A stretch of DNA of 7,298 bases from an uncultured Eubacteriales bacterium (GCA_934572535.1 CAKTLJ010000041.1:1-7298); one strand, 5' to 3'; numbered from the stretch's first letter, positions 1-5,516 are shown. A program made the numbers and translations. Notes: a model not told the origin generated them from the letters alone.

Positions 1-46
1 GGTGCCGCGCCGGACGTTTCTATGGATGGAGGATGGAGAAGTTTGC

Positions 47-526
47 TCAGTAGCCCCCGCCCCGGTAGGCCTTGCCGGTGAGCTGCTCCACGTCGATGCG
101 CAGCACGGCGGTCTTGTCCAGGGCCTTGTCCACGAAGGCCAGGCCGGTCTCGATGGCCCCCTCGCAGAAGCGGTAGATGAAGGTCTCCATCACCTGGCGG
201 CGCTCGGCCGCGTCCTCCACCTGGCTGATCTTGCCGGTGGCGATGACGCTTTCAAAGGCGGCGGTGACCTCCTGGGGCAGGATCTCCGCGCTGAGGATGG
301 CGGAGAAGCACACCTTGCTGTCGCGCTCGATGGCGTCGATCTTGTAGCCCATCTTGGCGGAGTGGATGTAGATCTTCTCGTTCAGGTAGACGTAGTTGAC
401 GGGGACGGCGTAGGGATAGCCGTCGTCTCCGTTCACGGCCAGAATGCCGTGGTGGCCCTGTTCAAAGAGGGCCTTGGCCTCGCTGTCGGGCAGCTGGCGC
501 TTGTGCTTGTGCATCTTGCGTTCCAT
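47..526 (-). CDS. NimA-like pyridoxamine 5'-phosphate oxidase family flavoprotein
   Basis: This 159-residue protein has the split-barrel, flavin-binding fold of the pyridoxamine 5'-phosphate oxidase superfamily and resembles the NimA (nitroimidazole resistance) branch. The visible signature is GYPYAVPVNYVY at residues 36-47, IYIHSAKMGYKIDAI at 52-66, VCFS at 72-75 and ESVIATGKI at 92-100, with a closing VLRIDVEQLTGKAY strand. In this branch such motifs contribute to FMN or related cofactor binding and dimerisation; the true substrate is usually unknown, and resistance should not be assumed. The length is normal and there is no signal peptide, so it should be cytosolic. The ATG is supported by AGGAGG at 534-539, 7 nt upstream. 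It is divergent from the Crp/Fnr gene, which makes control by that regulator plausible (inference). No terminator is visible in the 46 bases left downstream. Confidence 0.9.
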   Translation of the reverse strand: MERKMHKHKRQLPDSEAKALFEQGHHGILAVNGDDGYPYAVPVNYVYLNEKIYIHSAKMGYKIDAIERDSKVCFSAILSAEILPQEVTAAFESVIATGKISQVEDAAERRQVMETFIYRFCEGAIETGLAFVDKALDKTAVLRIDVEQLTGKAYRGGGY

Positions 527-592
527 AACAGTACCTCCTCGTTGTTCCGTGGTTTCTGAACTCAGGATACCAGAAGGGGGGAAAGAGGTTCT

Positions 593-628
593 GTTGCAGT
601 TGCATCATTCGCAAAAATAATTTACACT
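593..628 (+). promoter_or_regulatory. Candidate promoter and operator region of the Crp/Fnr gene
   Basis: A plausible sigma-A promoter is TTGCAG (594-599), a 16-nt spacer, and AATAAT (616-621). An alternative is TTGCAT (600-605), 17 nt, TACACT (623-628). The same stretch holds a direct repeat of GTTGCA (593-598 and 599-604) and a short inverted repeat, TTGC (600-603) with GCAA (611-614), which loosely recalls the dyads bound by Crp/Fnr proteins. The arms are only 4 bp, so the operator idea is weak. On the opposite strand only a poor -10, TATCCT (564-569), is visible for the divergent flavoprotein gene, which would fit an activator-dependent promoter. Confidence 0.4.
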
Positions 629-645
629 GGAGGAAACGGGAGGCG

Positions 646-1320
646 ATGGATATGGACCTGAGAGAATTGGTGAGGACCTGCCCGCTGTTCCGGGCGATCG
701 ACCCGGAGGAGCTGGCCGCCCTGCTCAACTGCCTTTCCGCCCGGGAGGTGAGGCCCGGCCGGGGTGAGTTCATCCTGGCCGCCCCCGGCGCGGCCCCCCT
801 CATGGGCGTGGTGCTGGAGGGGGAGGTGGAGATGATCAGCGAGGACTACTTTGGCAAAAAGTCGCTGCTGACGGTGCTGCCGGTGGGCAGCGTCTTTGGG
901 GAGAGCTACTCCTGCCTGAAGGCGCGGAACCGGACCGTCGCCTACCAGGCCCGGGGGACGTGCCGGGTGCTCCTGCTGGATTACGACCGCATCCTCCACG
1001 CCTGCAAGCTGGTCTGCCGCTTTCACCACCGGATGATCGAGAACATGGTGGAGCTGATCGCGGAGAAGAACCTGGAGCTGATCGAAAAGCTGGAGGTCAC
1101 CTCCCGGAGCAGCATTCGGGAAAAGCTGCTGACCTACCTCGCCCGCCAGGCCGAGCGGGCCGGGAGCCCGACCTTCACGATCCCCCTGGGCCGGACGGAG
1201 CTGGCCGAGTACCTCTGCGCCGACCGGTCGGCCATGACCCGGGAGCTGTCCCGGATGCGCGAGGAGGGCTTGCTCGACTTCCAGAAGCGGACCTTCACCC
1301 TCCTGCGCTGGCAGGCATAA
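646..1320 (+). CDS. Crp/Fnr family transcriptional regulator
   Basis: This 224-residue protein has the layout of a Crp/Fnr regulator: an N-terminal cyclic-nucleotide-binding-like beta-barrel (about 12-115), a dimerisation helix rich in E, L and K (about 125-152), and a C-terminal winged helix with a helix-turn-helix at about 182-207 (LGRTELAEYLCADRSAMTRE). The barrel contains PVGSVFGES, matching the family's phosphate-binding-cassette region, but the arginine-serine pair that contacts cAMP in E. coli Crp is not evident. The spaced cysteines of the Fnr iron-sulfur motif are also absent, although C12, C29, C90, C106, C120 and C124 are present. The effector is therefore unknown. Two starts are possible: ATG 646 with GGAGG at 629-633 (12 nt), or ATG 652 with GGGAGG at 638-643 (8 nt), which is better spaced. 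The divergent NimA-like gene is a likely target. The stop codon abuts the hairpin array. Confidence 0.9.
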   Translation: MDMDLRELVRTCPLFRAIDPEELAALLNCLSAREVRPGRGEFILAAPGAAPLMGVVLEGEVEMISEDYFGKKSLLTVLPVGSVFGESYSCLKARNRTVAYQARGTCRVLLLDYDRILHACKLVCRFHHRMIENMVELIAEKNLELIEKLEVTSRSSIREKLLTYLARQAERAGSPTFTIPLGRTELAEYLCADRSAMTRELSRMREEGLLDFQKRTFTLLRWQA

Positions 1321-1352
1321 AAAAACCGCCTCGGTGCACGCCGAGGGGGTTT
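1319..1352 (-). terminator. Left-end hairpin, probable terminator for the minus-strand operon
   Basis: Read on the minus strand, the CCTCGG/CCGAGG stem (1341-1346 with 1329-1334) is followed by GCGG and seven T residues (complement of 1319-1325), a rho-independent pattern. On the plus strand the same hairpin is followed by only three T residues, so it should terminate poorly in that direction. It would stop transcripts coming from the membrane-protein operon after they have crossed the whole hairpin array. Confidence 0.55.
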
Positions 1353-1585
1353 AAGACGGTCAAAAAAGCCTCGCAGAGTTCGCGGCCCGCAGGCCGCGAA
1401 GAAGGCACGATCATGTTCTCCGGCGGCGTGTACGTCGGAGAACATACTGCTCAGGCCGCAAGTGTGGGTCCTGTGCGCCAGAGGCGCACAGGACCTGCGC
1501 GCGGCGGCCTGCCATCCCCTTCTGTCGGAAAAGGCGCAGCCTTTTTCGACAAGCTGAAACCGCCCCCGACCGGGGGCGGTTTTTT
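1320..1585. repeat. Six-hairpin element with terminal inverted repeats (REP/MITE-like or structured RNA)
   Basis: This element fills the gap between two convergent genes. Its ends form an 11-bp inverted repeat, AAAAAACCGCC (1320-1330) with GGCGGTTTTTT (1575-1585). Inside are successive perfect or near-perfect hairpins: 1329-1334/1341-1346 (6 bp, extended by 1323-1327/1348-1352); 1379-1387/1392-1400 (9 bp, loop CGCA); 1413-1422/1436-1445 (10 bp, 13-nt loop); 1467-1479/1483-1495 (13 bp, loop AGA), enclosed by 1452-1459/1504-1511 (8 bp); 1523-1535/1539-1551 (13 bp with one G-T pair, loop GCA); and 1557-1567/1572-1582 (11 bp). No gene is supported within it. It could be a palindromic interspersed repeat of the REP/BIME or MITE kind, or a noncoding RNA forming a structured 3' UTR. 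I do not recognise a named family. No clear target-site duplication is visible. Confidence 0.75.
1557..1585 (+). terminator. Rho-independent terminator for the Crp/Fnr transcript
   Basis: An 11-bp GC-rich stem (1557-1567 with 1572-1582, loop GACC) ends in a run of six T residues at 1580-1585. It is the strongest plus-strand terminator in this gap and is the right-hand hairpin of the array, so the regulator mRNA would carry the preceding hairpins as its 3' UTR. Confidence 0.8.
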
Positions 1586-1596
1586 GGTGTCTTGGG

Positions 1597-2187
1597 TCAC
1601 GCCTTTTCAAAGGTCACCCGATGCAGCTCGTTGAAGACCAGGGAGACCTCCGTCGGCGCGTCGTCGGCGGTCTGGGCGCGGAAGATCGTCACGGCGAAGT
1701 GGTTGCCGTGCTCGCGCAGGTTGCCGTCGTAGTTGGAGAAGTAGGCGGTGTAGACCTCCTGCGGCTCGGCCAGCAGGGCGCTGAGGAGGGTGGAGCCGCT
1801 GTTCTTCTCCAGCTGGGGCAGGCAGGCGGAGACCAGGCAGCCGCCGCTGCGGCCCAGGCTGCCGTCGGCCCGGAACCAGATGCGGCAGGAGGTGTCGGTG
1901 ATGTTGTCCACCCGGGTGACGAGGATGGAGCCGAGGGAGGAGCGGTAGAGGGTCTCTCCCTCCAGGCGCTTGGGGTCGGTGAAGTCGAAGGTGAGGGTGT
2001 ACGGCCCAGGCTCCATGGCATAGACGGCCTGGAAATCGTCGTCTTCGGCCAGGTGCTGGAAGCCCTCCCGGGTGGGGAAGTTCCACAGGCCCATGGAAAG
2101 GTACCAGCCGAAGCCGCAGAGGAAGAGCAGCAGCGCGCCGAAGAGGGCTGCCGCCCGGGTCATGGAGTCGTTGATGGGGATCACCAT
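1597..2187 (-). CDS. Hypothetical membrane-anchored protein
   Basis: I do not recognise this 196-residue protein. A short N-terminal segment precedes one hydrophobic helix at about residues 12-33 (AALFGALLLFLCGFGWYLSM), followed by a soluble domain of about 160 residues rich in alternating beta-strand patterns, for example YTLTFDF (63-69), SILVTRV (87-93), CRIWFRADG (101-109) and VSLVFNELHRVTF (181-193). An N-terminal anchor with an extracytoplasmic domain is the likely topology. The ATG used here has only AAAGG directly against it as a ribosome binding site. ATG 2163 (residue 9) is the next in-frame alternative and has no better site. The gene begins 8 nt after the stop of the 79-residue gene, so translation is probably coupled. 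It converges on the Crp/Fnr gene across the hairpin array. Confidence 0.7.
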   Translation of the reverse strand: MVIPINDSMTRAAALFGALLLFLCGFGWYLSMGLWNFPTREGFQHLAEDDDFQAVYAMEPGPYTLTFDFTDPKRLEGETLYRSSLGSILVTRVDNITDTSCRIWFRADGSLGRSGGCLVSACLPQLEKNSGSTLLSALLAEPQEVYTAYFSNYDGNLREHGNHFAVTIFRAQTADDAPTEVSLVFNELHRVTFEKA

Positions 2188-2195
2188 CCTTTGTC

Positions 2196-2435
2196 TCAGA
2201 GTAGCAGGGTGCCGAGCGTGGACAGCAGGGAGGCCAGGTCCAGCATGGCCAGGAGGATGCAGGCCACGCCGAGGGCGTAGCAGACGAAGAGGAGCAGCCC
2301 GGGCAGGTTCGGCTTGCGCTTGGAGAGCCGATGGCCGGCCAGCATCAGAAGAACGCCGGCGGCGACGTAGAGCAGCACGCCCAGCCCGCAGGAAAACAGG
2401 CCGGAGAGGCTGTATAGGGCGGTGGTTTCGGTCAT
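2196..2435 (-). CDS. Small two-helix membrane protein, unknown function
   Basis: This 79-residue protein has two long hydrophobic segments (about 10-34 and 46-77) separated by a short basic loop, HRLSKRKPN (35-43). By the positive-inside rule the loop is cytoplasmic and both ends face outward. It matches no family I can name. The start is well supported by AGGAG at 2445-2449, 9 nt before the ATG, and the promoter at 2493-2521 lies just upstream. It is the first gene of an operon with the 196-residue membrane-anchored protein, so the two may form one membrane complex (inference from spacing only). Confidence 0.7.
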   Translation of the reverse strand: MTETTALYSLSGLFSCGLGVLLYVAAGVLLMLAGHRLSKRKPNLPGLLLFVCYALGVACILLAMLDLASLLSTLGTLLL

Positions 2436-2492
2436 GGCGGAGCGCTCCTCTCGGGTTTCGGGTGTAGTCGTAGTATGTGTCGATATGTTTGT

Positions 2493-2521
2493 AGTATAGC
2501 AGATAGGCGGGCTGGGGGCAA
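2493..2521 (-). promoter_or_regulatory. Sigma-A promoter of the small membrane-protein operon
   Basis: On the minus strand, TTGCCC (2516-2521) and TATACT (2493-2498) are separated by exactly 17 nt, with 5/6 matches to the consensus -10. Transcription would start near 2486, leaving a leader of about 50 nt before the 79-residue gene. Confidence 0.75.
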
Positions 2522-2615
2522 GAAAGAGCGCGAAAAAGAGAGTCTTATGTTTTTCTTACGCCTTGCGCAGCGGGGCAAAAAATCCCTCTACCCTTATATA
2601 ACGAACGAGGAGCCC

Positions 2616-2650
2616 AAAATGTGACACATTTTTGAAAATTTTTTCAAAAA
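2616..2650. promoter_or_regulatory. Two adjoining AT-rich palindromes of unknown role
   Basis: AAAATGTG (2616-2623) and CACATTTT (2625-2632) form a perfect dyad around A2624. It partly overlaps a second dyad, TTTTTGAAAA (2629-2638) with TTTTCAAAAA (2641-2650). The second supplies the T-run of the adjoining lipoprotein terminator. The first is not explained by termination and has the size and symmetry of a regulator binding site, lying about 95 bp upstream of the -35 of the small membrane-protein operon. No gene is visible in the wider 2436-2691 gap. Confidence 0.4.
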
Positions 2651-2678
2651 ATTTCCCAGGCCCTTCGGGGCCTGGGAA
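2646..2678 (-). terminator. Rho-independent terminator of the lipoprotein gene
   Basis: An 11-bp perfect stem (2653-2663 with 2668-2678) has a 4-nt loop reading CGAA on the minus strand and TTCG on the plus strand. On the minus strand it is followed by a run of six T residues (complement of 2646-2651). It lies 14 bp beyond the lipoprotein stop codon. Confidence 0.85.
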
Positions 2679-2691
2679 GCTGGGGGTCGGG

Positions 2692-3483
2692 TTAGTTCGG
2701 GAGCGTATATTCCCAGGCCACGGCGTCGCTGCCGTCGGCCAGGTCGCTGGGCGCGGTCACGAGGATCGTCTGGTCATCCAGCCAGCGGCTGAGGAGGGCG
2801 GCGGGCGCGTCGCCCTCGGTCTCCGGCGGGGTCAGGTCCAGGAAGTCGCCCGTCTTCAGGTCGATGACCCGGACCTTCCAGGCGCCGTCGGCGTCGTCGC
2901 GGCACCAGGAGAGGAGGGCCTTGGAGCCGTCCGGGCTGAAAAACTGCTGGAAGGTGAGCGCGCTGCCATCTGAGAACGCATAGATGGGGGTCAGCGTCTC
3001 CGTGCCATCCCAGCGGGCGAGGGTTATGCCGTCGGGCAGGGCGGTGTCGTGGGTCTTGGCATAGAGGACCACGCCGTCCCGGGCGGCCACCAGACTGGTG
3101 GAGTCGAGTACCACGTCCAGCGCCGTGACCGCGCCGTCCAGGGTCACGGCGGCCAGCTCCAGGGTGTCGGGGGCCTCCGCGTCCACGCGGCTGCACAGGA
3201 CGGTGTTCTCGTCCAGCCATCCGCAGGGGGTATAGCTGTGCGCCGGGTCGTCGATCTTGGCGGGATCGAAGCCATCGGGGGTGAAGGGCGTTTCATCGAC
3301 CCCGGCGGCCTCCGCCACGGAGAAGGCGGTGACGTCCACAGAGGTCCAGGTCCCGTCGGTCTTGTCGGCCGCAGCGCCCTCGGCAGGCTCGTTGGTCTTG
3401 GTCGGCCCGGCCGTCTCGCCGCCGCAGGCGGACAGGACCAGCAGCGCCAGCAGCGCGGTCAGGAAACAGAGTCGCTTTTTCAT
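2692..3483 (-). CDS. Lipoprotein with beta-propeller-like repeats, unknown function
   Basis: This 263-residue protein starts with a lipoprotein signal peptide: a basic MKKR, a hydrophobic core, and the lipobox LSAC at 17-20, so C20 should be lipidated and the protein held on the outer face of the membrane. A low-complexity linker rich in A, E, T and K (about 21-46) leads to a beta-rich domain. Two similar segments, GWLDENTVLCS (88-98) and RWLDDQTILVTAP (233-245), plus FSPDGSKALLSW (182-193), resemble TolB/WD40-like propeller blades. With roughly 215 residues there is room for only a partial or small propeller. No catalytic motif is seen. The start is fixed by AAGGAGGA at 3491-3498, 7 nt upstream. 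It has its own promoter and terminator, so it appears monocistronic. Confidence 0.8.
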   Translation of the reverse strand: MKKRLCFLTALLALLVLSACGGETAGPTKTNEPAEGAAADKTDGTWTSVDVTAFSVAEAAGVDETPFTPDGFDPAKIDDPAHSYTPCGWLDENTVLCSRVDAEAPDTLELAAVTLDGAVTALDVVLDSTSLVAARDGVVLYAKTHDTALPDGITLARWDGTETLTPIYAFSDGSALTFQQFFSPDGSKALLSWCRDDADGAWKVRVIDLKTGDFLDLTPPETEGDAPAALLSRWLDDQTILVTAPSDLADGSDAVAWEYTLPN

Positions 3484-3531
3484 GGTACATTCCTCCTTGT
3501 TACGAAAGTTTTGATTGGGGGTTCTAACGGT

Positions 3532-3560
3532 ATTGTACCAAATAAGACGCCAAACTGCAA
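3532..3560 (-). promoter_or_regulatory. Sigma-A promoter of the lipoprotein gene
   Basis: On the minus strand TTGCAG (3555-3560) is followed after exactly 17 nt by TACAAT (3532-3537). The predicted start near 3525 leaves a leader of about 42 nt with a strong ribosome binding site. The remainder of the gap up to the TraX stop holds only a 9-bp direct repeat (CCGTCATCC at 3607-3615 and 3618-3626) and no obvious terminator for the upstream operon. Confidence 0.75.
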
Positions 3561-3628
3561 GGATGCCTGCGCGGCTGGCGTGCTTGGAAAACTTTATGAC
3601 CCATTTCCGTCATCCTGCCGTCATCCGG

Positions 3629-4474
3629 TCAAGCGGTGGCGTAGGGGAGCAGCCGGATCACACAGTAGAAAACCGTAAGGTGAGCCGGATAGAAACCGTA
3701 GAAGAAGTATTTTAGACGCCGCGTGCCCCGCTCACCGCTGTAGAGCAGGATGATGAGATAGGCGATCAGGGTGCACACGGGGGGCTGGTTGCCGGTGCAC
3801 ACCATGTAGAGAACGATCCCGGCAAGGACCTGCTGCCAGCGGCTGCGCCGAAAAAAGTAGAAGCCCGCAATGAGCACGACGCCATAGCTTTCGTAATCGG
3901 AGTGGATGAGGGAGGCGGCCAGGGCCGGTCCGGCAATGCAGGGGATCAGGAGCAGCCTGCGCACCCACTTCTTCCGGGGGCTGATGGGCAGACTTTGGGC
4001 TTTTTCCATGAGCCAAAGAGCGCACAGCCCCAGAAGAAGGGTGAAAAACACGTTCTGATAGCCCCAATAAAAGACCCCGGAACCCTCTGGCGTGGGCAGC
4101 CAGGAGAAAAAGGCGGCGTCGAAGGGAAGCTCAGACAGCGCGGCAAAGACCGCCATCAGGACGAAGTATCGCTTCCGGTGCTGGGAGTGCAGAAAGCCTT
4201 CGGAGATCAAAAAGGCAAACAGGGGAAAGGCGATCGTACCAATGGCGTAGAGCTTGAAGCGGATGAAGTAGTCGATCTCTTGAAGGTGCGGGCCATTGAA
4301 CCAGCCGTTGCACGTCATCCATTGCAGGACGATCTTGCTGAAATGGTCCACCACCATGGCGCACACGGCGATGGTCTTGAGCATGTTCCCGGATAAGACC
4401 TGGCAGCGGCGCAGAGAACGGAGGAGCCGCTGGGCTTTATGCGGTTTGATGGCGGGGTTGAGGTCTTTTTTCAT
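3629..4474 (-). CDS. TraX family multipass membrane protein
   Basis: This 281-residue protein matches the TraX family, named for the F-plasmid protein needed to N-acetylate pilin and related to membrane acyltransferases. Family hallmarks are LKTIAVCAMVVDHFSKIV near the N-terminus (32-49), with a conserved DH pair in the first helix, AFPLFAFLISEGF at 82-94, and a closing YFFYGFYPAHLTVFY (256-270). About eight or nine hydrophobic helices are visible, at roughly 31-50, 73-92, 103-116, 138-156, 171-190, 197-208, 214-227, 232-246 and 256-277. Chromosomal TraX homologues are widespread in Clostridia without conjugation genes, and none are seen here, so an acyl-transfer role on a cell-surface substrate is only an inference. 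The start has AAGGAG at 4481-4486, 6 nt away; that site overlaps the stop of the 43-residue gene, indicating one operon. Confidence 0.85.
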   Translation of the reverse strand: MKKDLNPAIKPHKAQRLLRSLRRCQVLSGNMLKTIAVCAMVVDHFSKIVLQWMTCNGWFNGPHLQEIDYFIRFKLYAIGTIAFPLFAFLISEGFLHSQHRKRYFVLMAVFAALSELPFDAAFFSWLPTPEGSGVFYWGYQNVFFTLLLGLCALWLMEKAQSLPISPRKKWVRRLLLIPCIAGPALAASLIHSDYESYGVVLIAGFYFFRRSRWQQVLAGIVLYMVCTGNQPPVCTLIAYLIILLYSGERGTRRLKYFFYGFYPAHLTVFYCVIRLLPYATA

Positions 4475-4484
4475 GGTACTCTCC

Positions 4485-4616
4485 TTACCGGTAAATGGAG
4501 TCGATCATCCTCTTTAATTGCGCCGCGGTCAAGTCTCCCTGAATGGAGTTCTCGGTATTGCCGTTTTTCCATACGACAAGATGCTTTTCCATCGCGCGGT
4601 CTTGCGCCGACCTCAT
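4485..4616 (-). CDS. 43-residue protein translationally coupled to the TtcA-like gene
   Basis: This short frame encodes MRSAQDRAMEKHLVVWKNG followed by a polar helix ending AAQLKRMIDSIYR. It is supported by position rather than by homology: its ATG overlaps the TGA of the TtcA-like gene (ATGA at 4613-4616), it has a textbook AGGAGG at 4624-4629 with 7-nt spacing, and its TAA (4485-4487) sits inside the TraX ribosome binding site. A second Met at residue 9 (4592) lacks a ribosome binding site. The protein has no hydrophobic helix or cysteine, so it should be a small cytosolic protein with one beta-like stretch (HLVVWKNG) and one C-terminal helix. I cannot assign a function; it may act with one of its neighbours. 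Confidence 0.65.
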   Translation of the reverse strand: MRSAQDRAMEKHLVVWKNGNTENSIQGDLTAAQLKRMIDSIYR

Positions 4617-5365
4617 CTCCGCACCTCCTCGGTGGGGGGGCGTCGCTTCGGGTCCTTCGGGGCCCAGTGGGGCAGGGGCAGGCGCTGCATGGAGGAGAAG
4701 ACGTACTCCTTCAGCTTGGGGTACTGCCCCTCCAGCCCGGCGATGAGGTCCTTGACCTCCTGGCGCTTCGTGTTGCCGTCGGCGGGGCAGGGGTTGTGGA
4801 CCACGGGCATGTGGAGCCGCTGGGCGGCGTCGCGGACCATGGACTCGCTGACGTAGAGAAGGGGGCGGATCTGGGTCACGTCCGAGCGGTCCAGGTAGGT
4901 GACGGGGTGGAAGCAGGAGAGGCGCCCCTCGTAGAACAGGGAGAGGAAGAAGGTCTCCACCGCGTCGTCGTAGTGGTGGCCCAGGGCGACCTTGTGGACG
5001 CCGTGGGCCAGGATGCCCTCGTGGAGGGAGCCTTTCCGCATCTTGGCGCAGAGGGCGCAGGGGTTCTTTTCCTTCCGGGTCTCGAAGATGACCTTGTTGA
5101 TCTGGGTGGGGAGGATGTGGTAGGGAACGCCCAGCGCCTCGCAGAACCGGGCCACCCCGGAGAAGTCCATGCCTTCGATCCCCATGTCCACGGTGAAGGC
5201 CTCCACGGTGAAGGGCTGCGGATAGAAGCGGGACAGCCGCGCCAGGGCGGCCAGCAGCACCAGGGAGTCCTTGCCCCCGGAGACGCCCACGGCCACCCGG
5301 TCTCCGGCCTGGATCATGTCGTAGTCCTCCACGCAGCGGCGGAGCAAGCTGAGGATCTTCTTCAT
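4613..5365 (-). CDS. TtcA-like tRNA 2-thiocytidine synthetase family ATPase
   Basis: This 250-residue protein belongs to the PP-loop ATP pyrophosphatase group of TtcA, which adenylates cytidine 32 of some tRNAs and replaces its oxygen with sulfur. The PP-loop SGGKDS is at residues 29-34. The paired cysteines CALC are at 103-106 and a third, in NPCPADG, is C193, the arrangement that holds the iron-sulfur cluster in TtcA. GHHYDDAVET (129-138) is another family motif. Length fits the family. The frame is open further upstream to 5500, but ATG 5365 is chosen because AGGAGG (5375-5380) lies 9 nt before it and the extension is AT-rich and unlike the family. Related PP-loop proteins make s2U or act on other tRNA positions, so the exact target base is inferred. 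It heads the operon with the 43-residue and TraX genes; no convincing promoter is seen in 5381-5480. Confidence 0.88.
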   Translation of the reverse strand: MKKILSLLRRCVEDYDMIQAGDRVAVGVSGGKDSLVLLAALARLSRFYPQPFTVEAFTVDMGIEGMDFSGVARFCEALGVPYHILPTQINKVIFETRKEKNPCALCAKMRKGSLHEGILAHGVHKVALGHHYDDAVETFFLSLFYEGRLSCFHPVTYLDRSDVTQIRPLLYVSESMVRDAAQRLHMPVVHNPCPADGNTKRQEVKDLIAGLEGQYPKLKEYVFSSMQRLPLPHWAPKDPKRRPPTEEVRR

Positions 5366-5487
5366 GGAATGTGCCCTCCTGAAAAACAAAAAATGAAAAT
5401 TGAAACCGAGATTTCGAGAGATAAAAAGAGAATGGCAAAGAAAAACGGAGATTTCAACGCGGTAAATTAAAATATTGAGAAAAAGCG

Positions 5488-5516
5488 TTGACAGGGACAA
5501 GGTCCTGTACTATAAT
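5488..5516 (+). promoter_or_regulatory. Consensus sigma-A promoter of rplM-rpsI
   Basis: TTGACA (5488-5493) and TATAAT (5511-5516) are both perfect consensus hexamers with 17-nt spacing, as expected for a highly expressed ribosomal protein operon. Transcription should start near 5523. The spacer contains an imperfect dyad in which ACAGGGAC faces GTCCTGT (5491-5508, one bulged G) that overlaps the -35. Confidence 0.92.

Noticed and set aside
2..559. Long plus-strand open frame opposite the NimA-like gene
   Set aside because: Its translation is repetitive in G, A, V, D and L, as expected for the antisense of a GC-rich gene, and it has no ribosome binding site; the minus-strand protein is a clear family match.
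1134..1610. Possible coding frame through the hairpin array
   Set aside because: It runs antisense into the Crp/Fnr gene and through perfect palindromes, with no ribosome binding site; palindromic structure explains the sequence better.
3607..3626. Direct repeat CCGTCATCC twice, considered as an att site or CRISPR fragment
   Set aside because: Only two 9-bp copies with a 2-bp gap and no spacers or integrase nearby; chance or minor slippage is enough.
3629..4474. TraX homologue as a sign of a conjugative element
   Set aside because: No relaxase, coupling protein, pilin or transfer origin is present in the window, and lone chromosomal TraX homologues are common in Clostridia.
5408..5455. GAGATTTC repeated 40 bp apart before the TtcA-like gene
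   Set aside because: Eight-base matches in an A-rich, low-complexity stretch are expected by chance, and no promoter geometry accompanies them.
4439..5470. 343-codon plus-strand open frame across the TtcA-like and TraX start regions
   Set aside because: It is antisense to three supported genes, and its low-complexity translation resembles no family.
5366..5500. N-terminal extension of the TtcA-like protein by 45 residues
   Set aside because: The extension is AT-rich and hydrophobic, unlike the family, and the strong AGGAGG at 5375-5380 selects the ATG at 5365.
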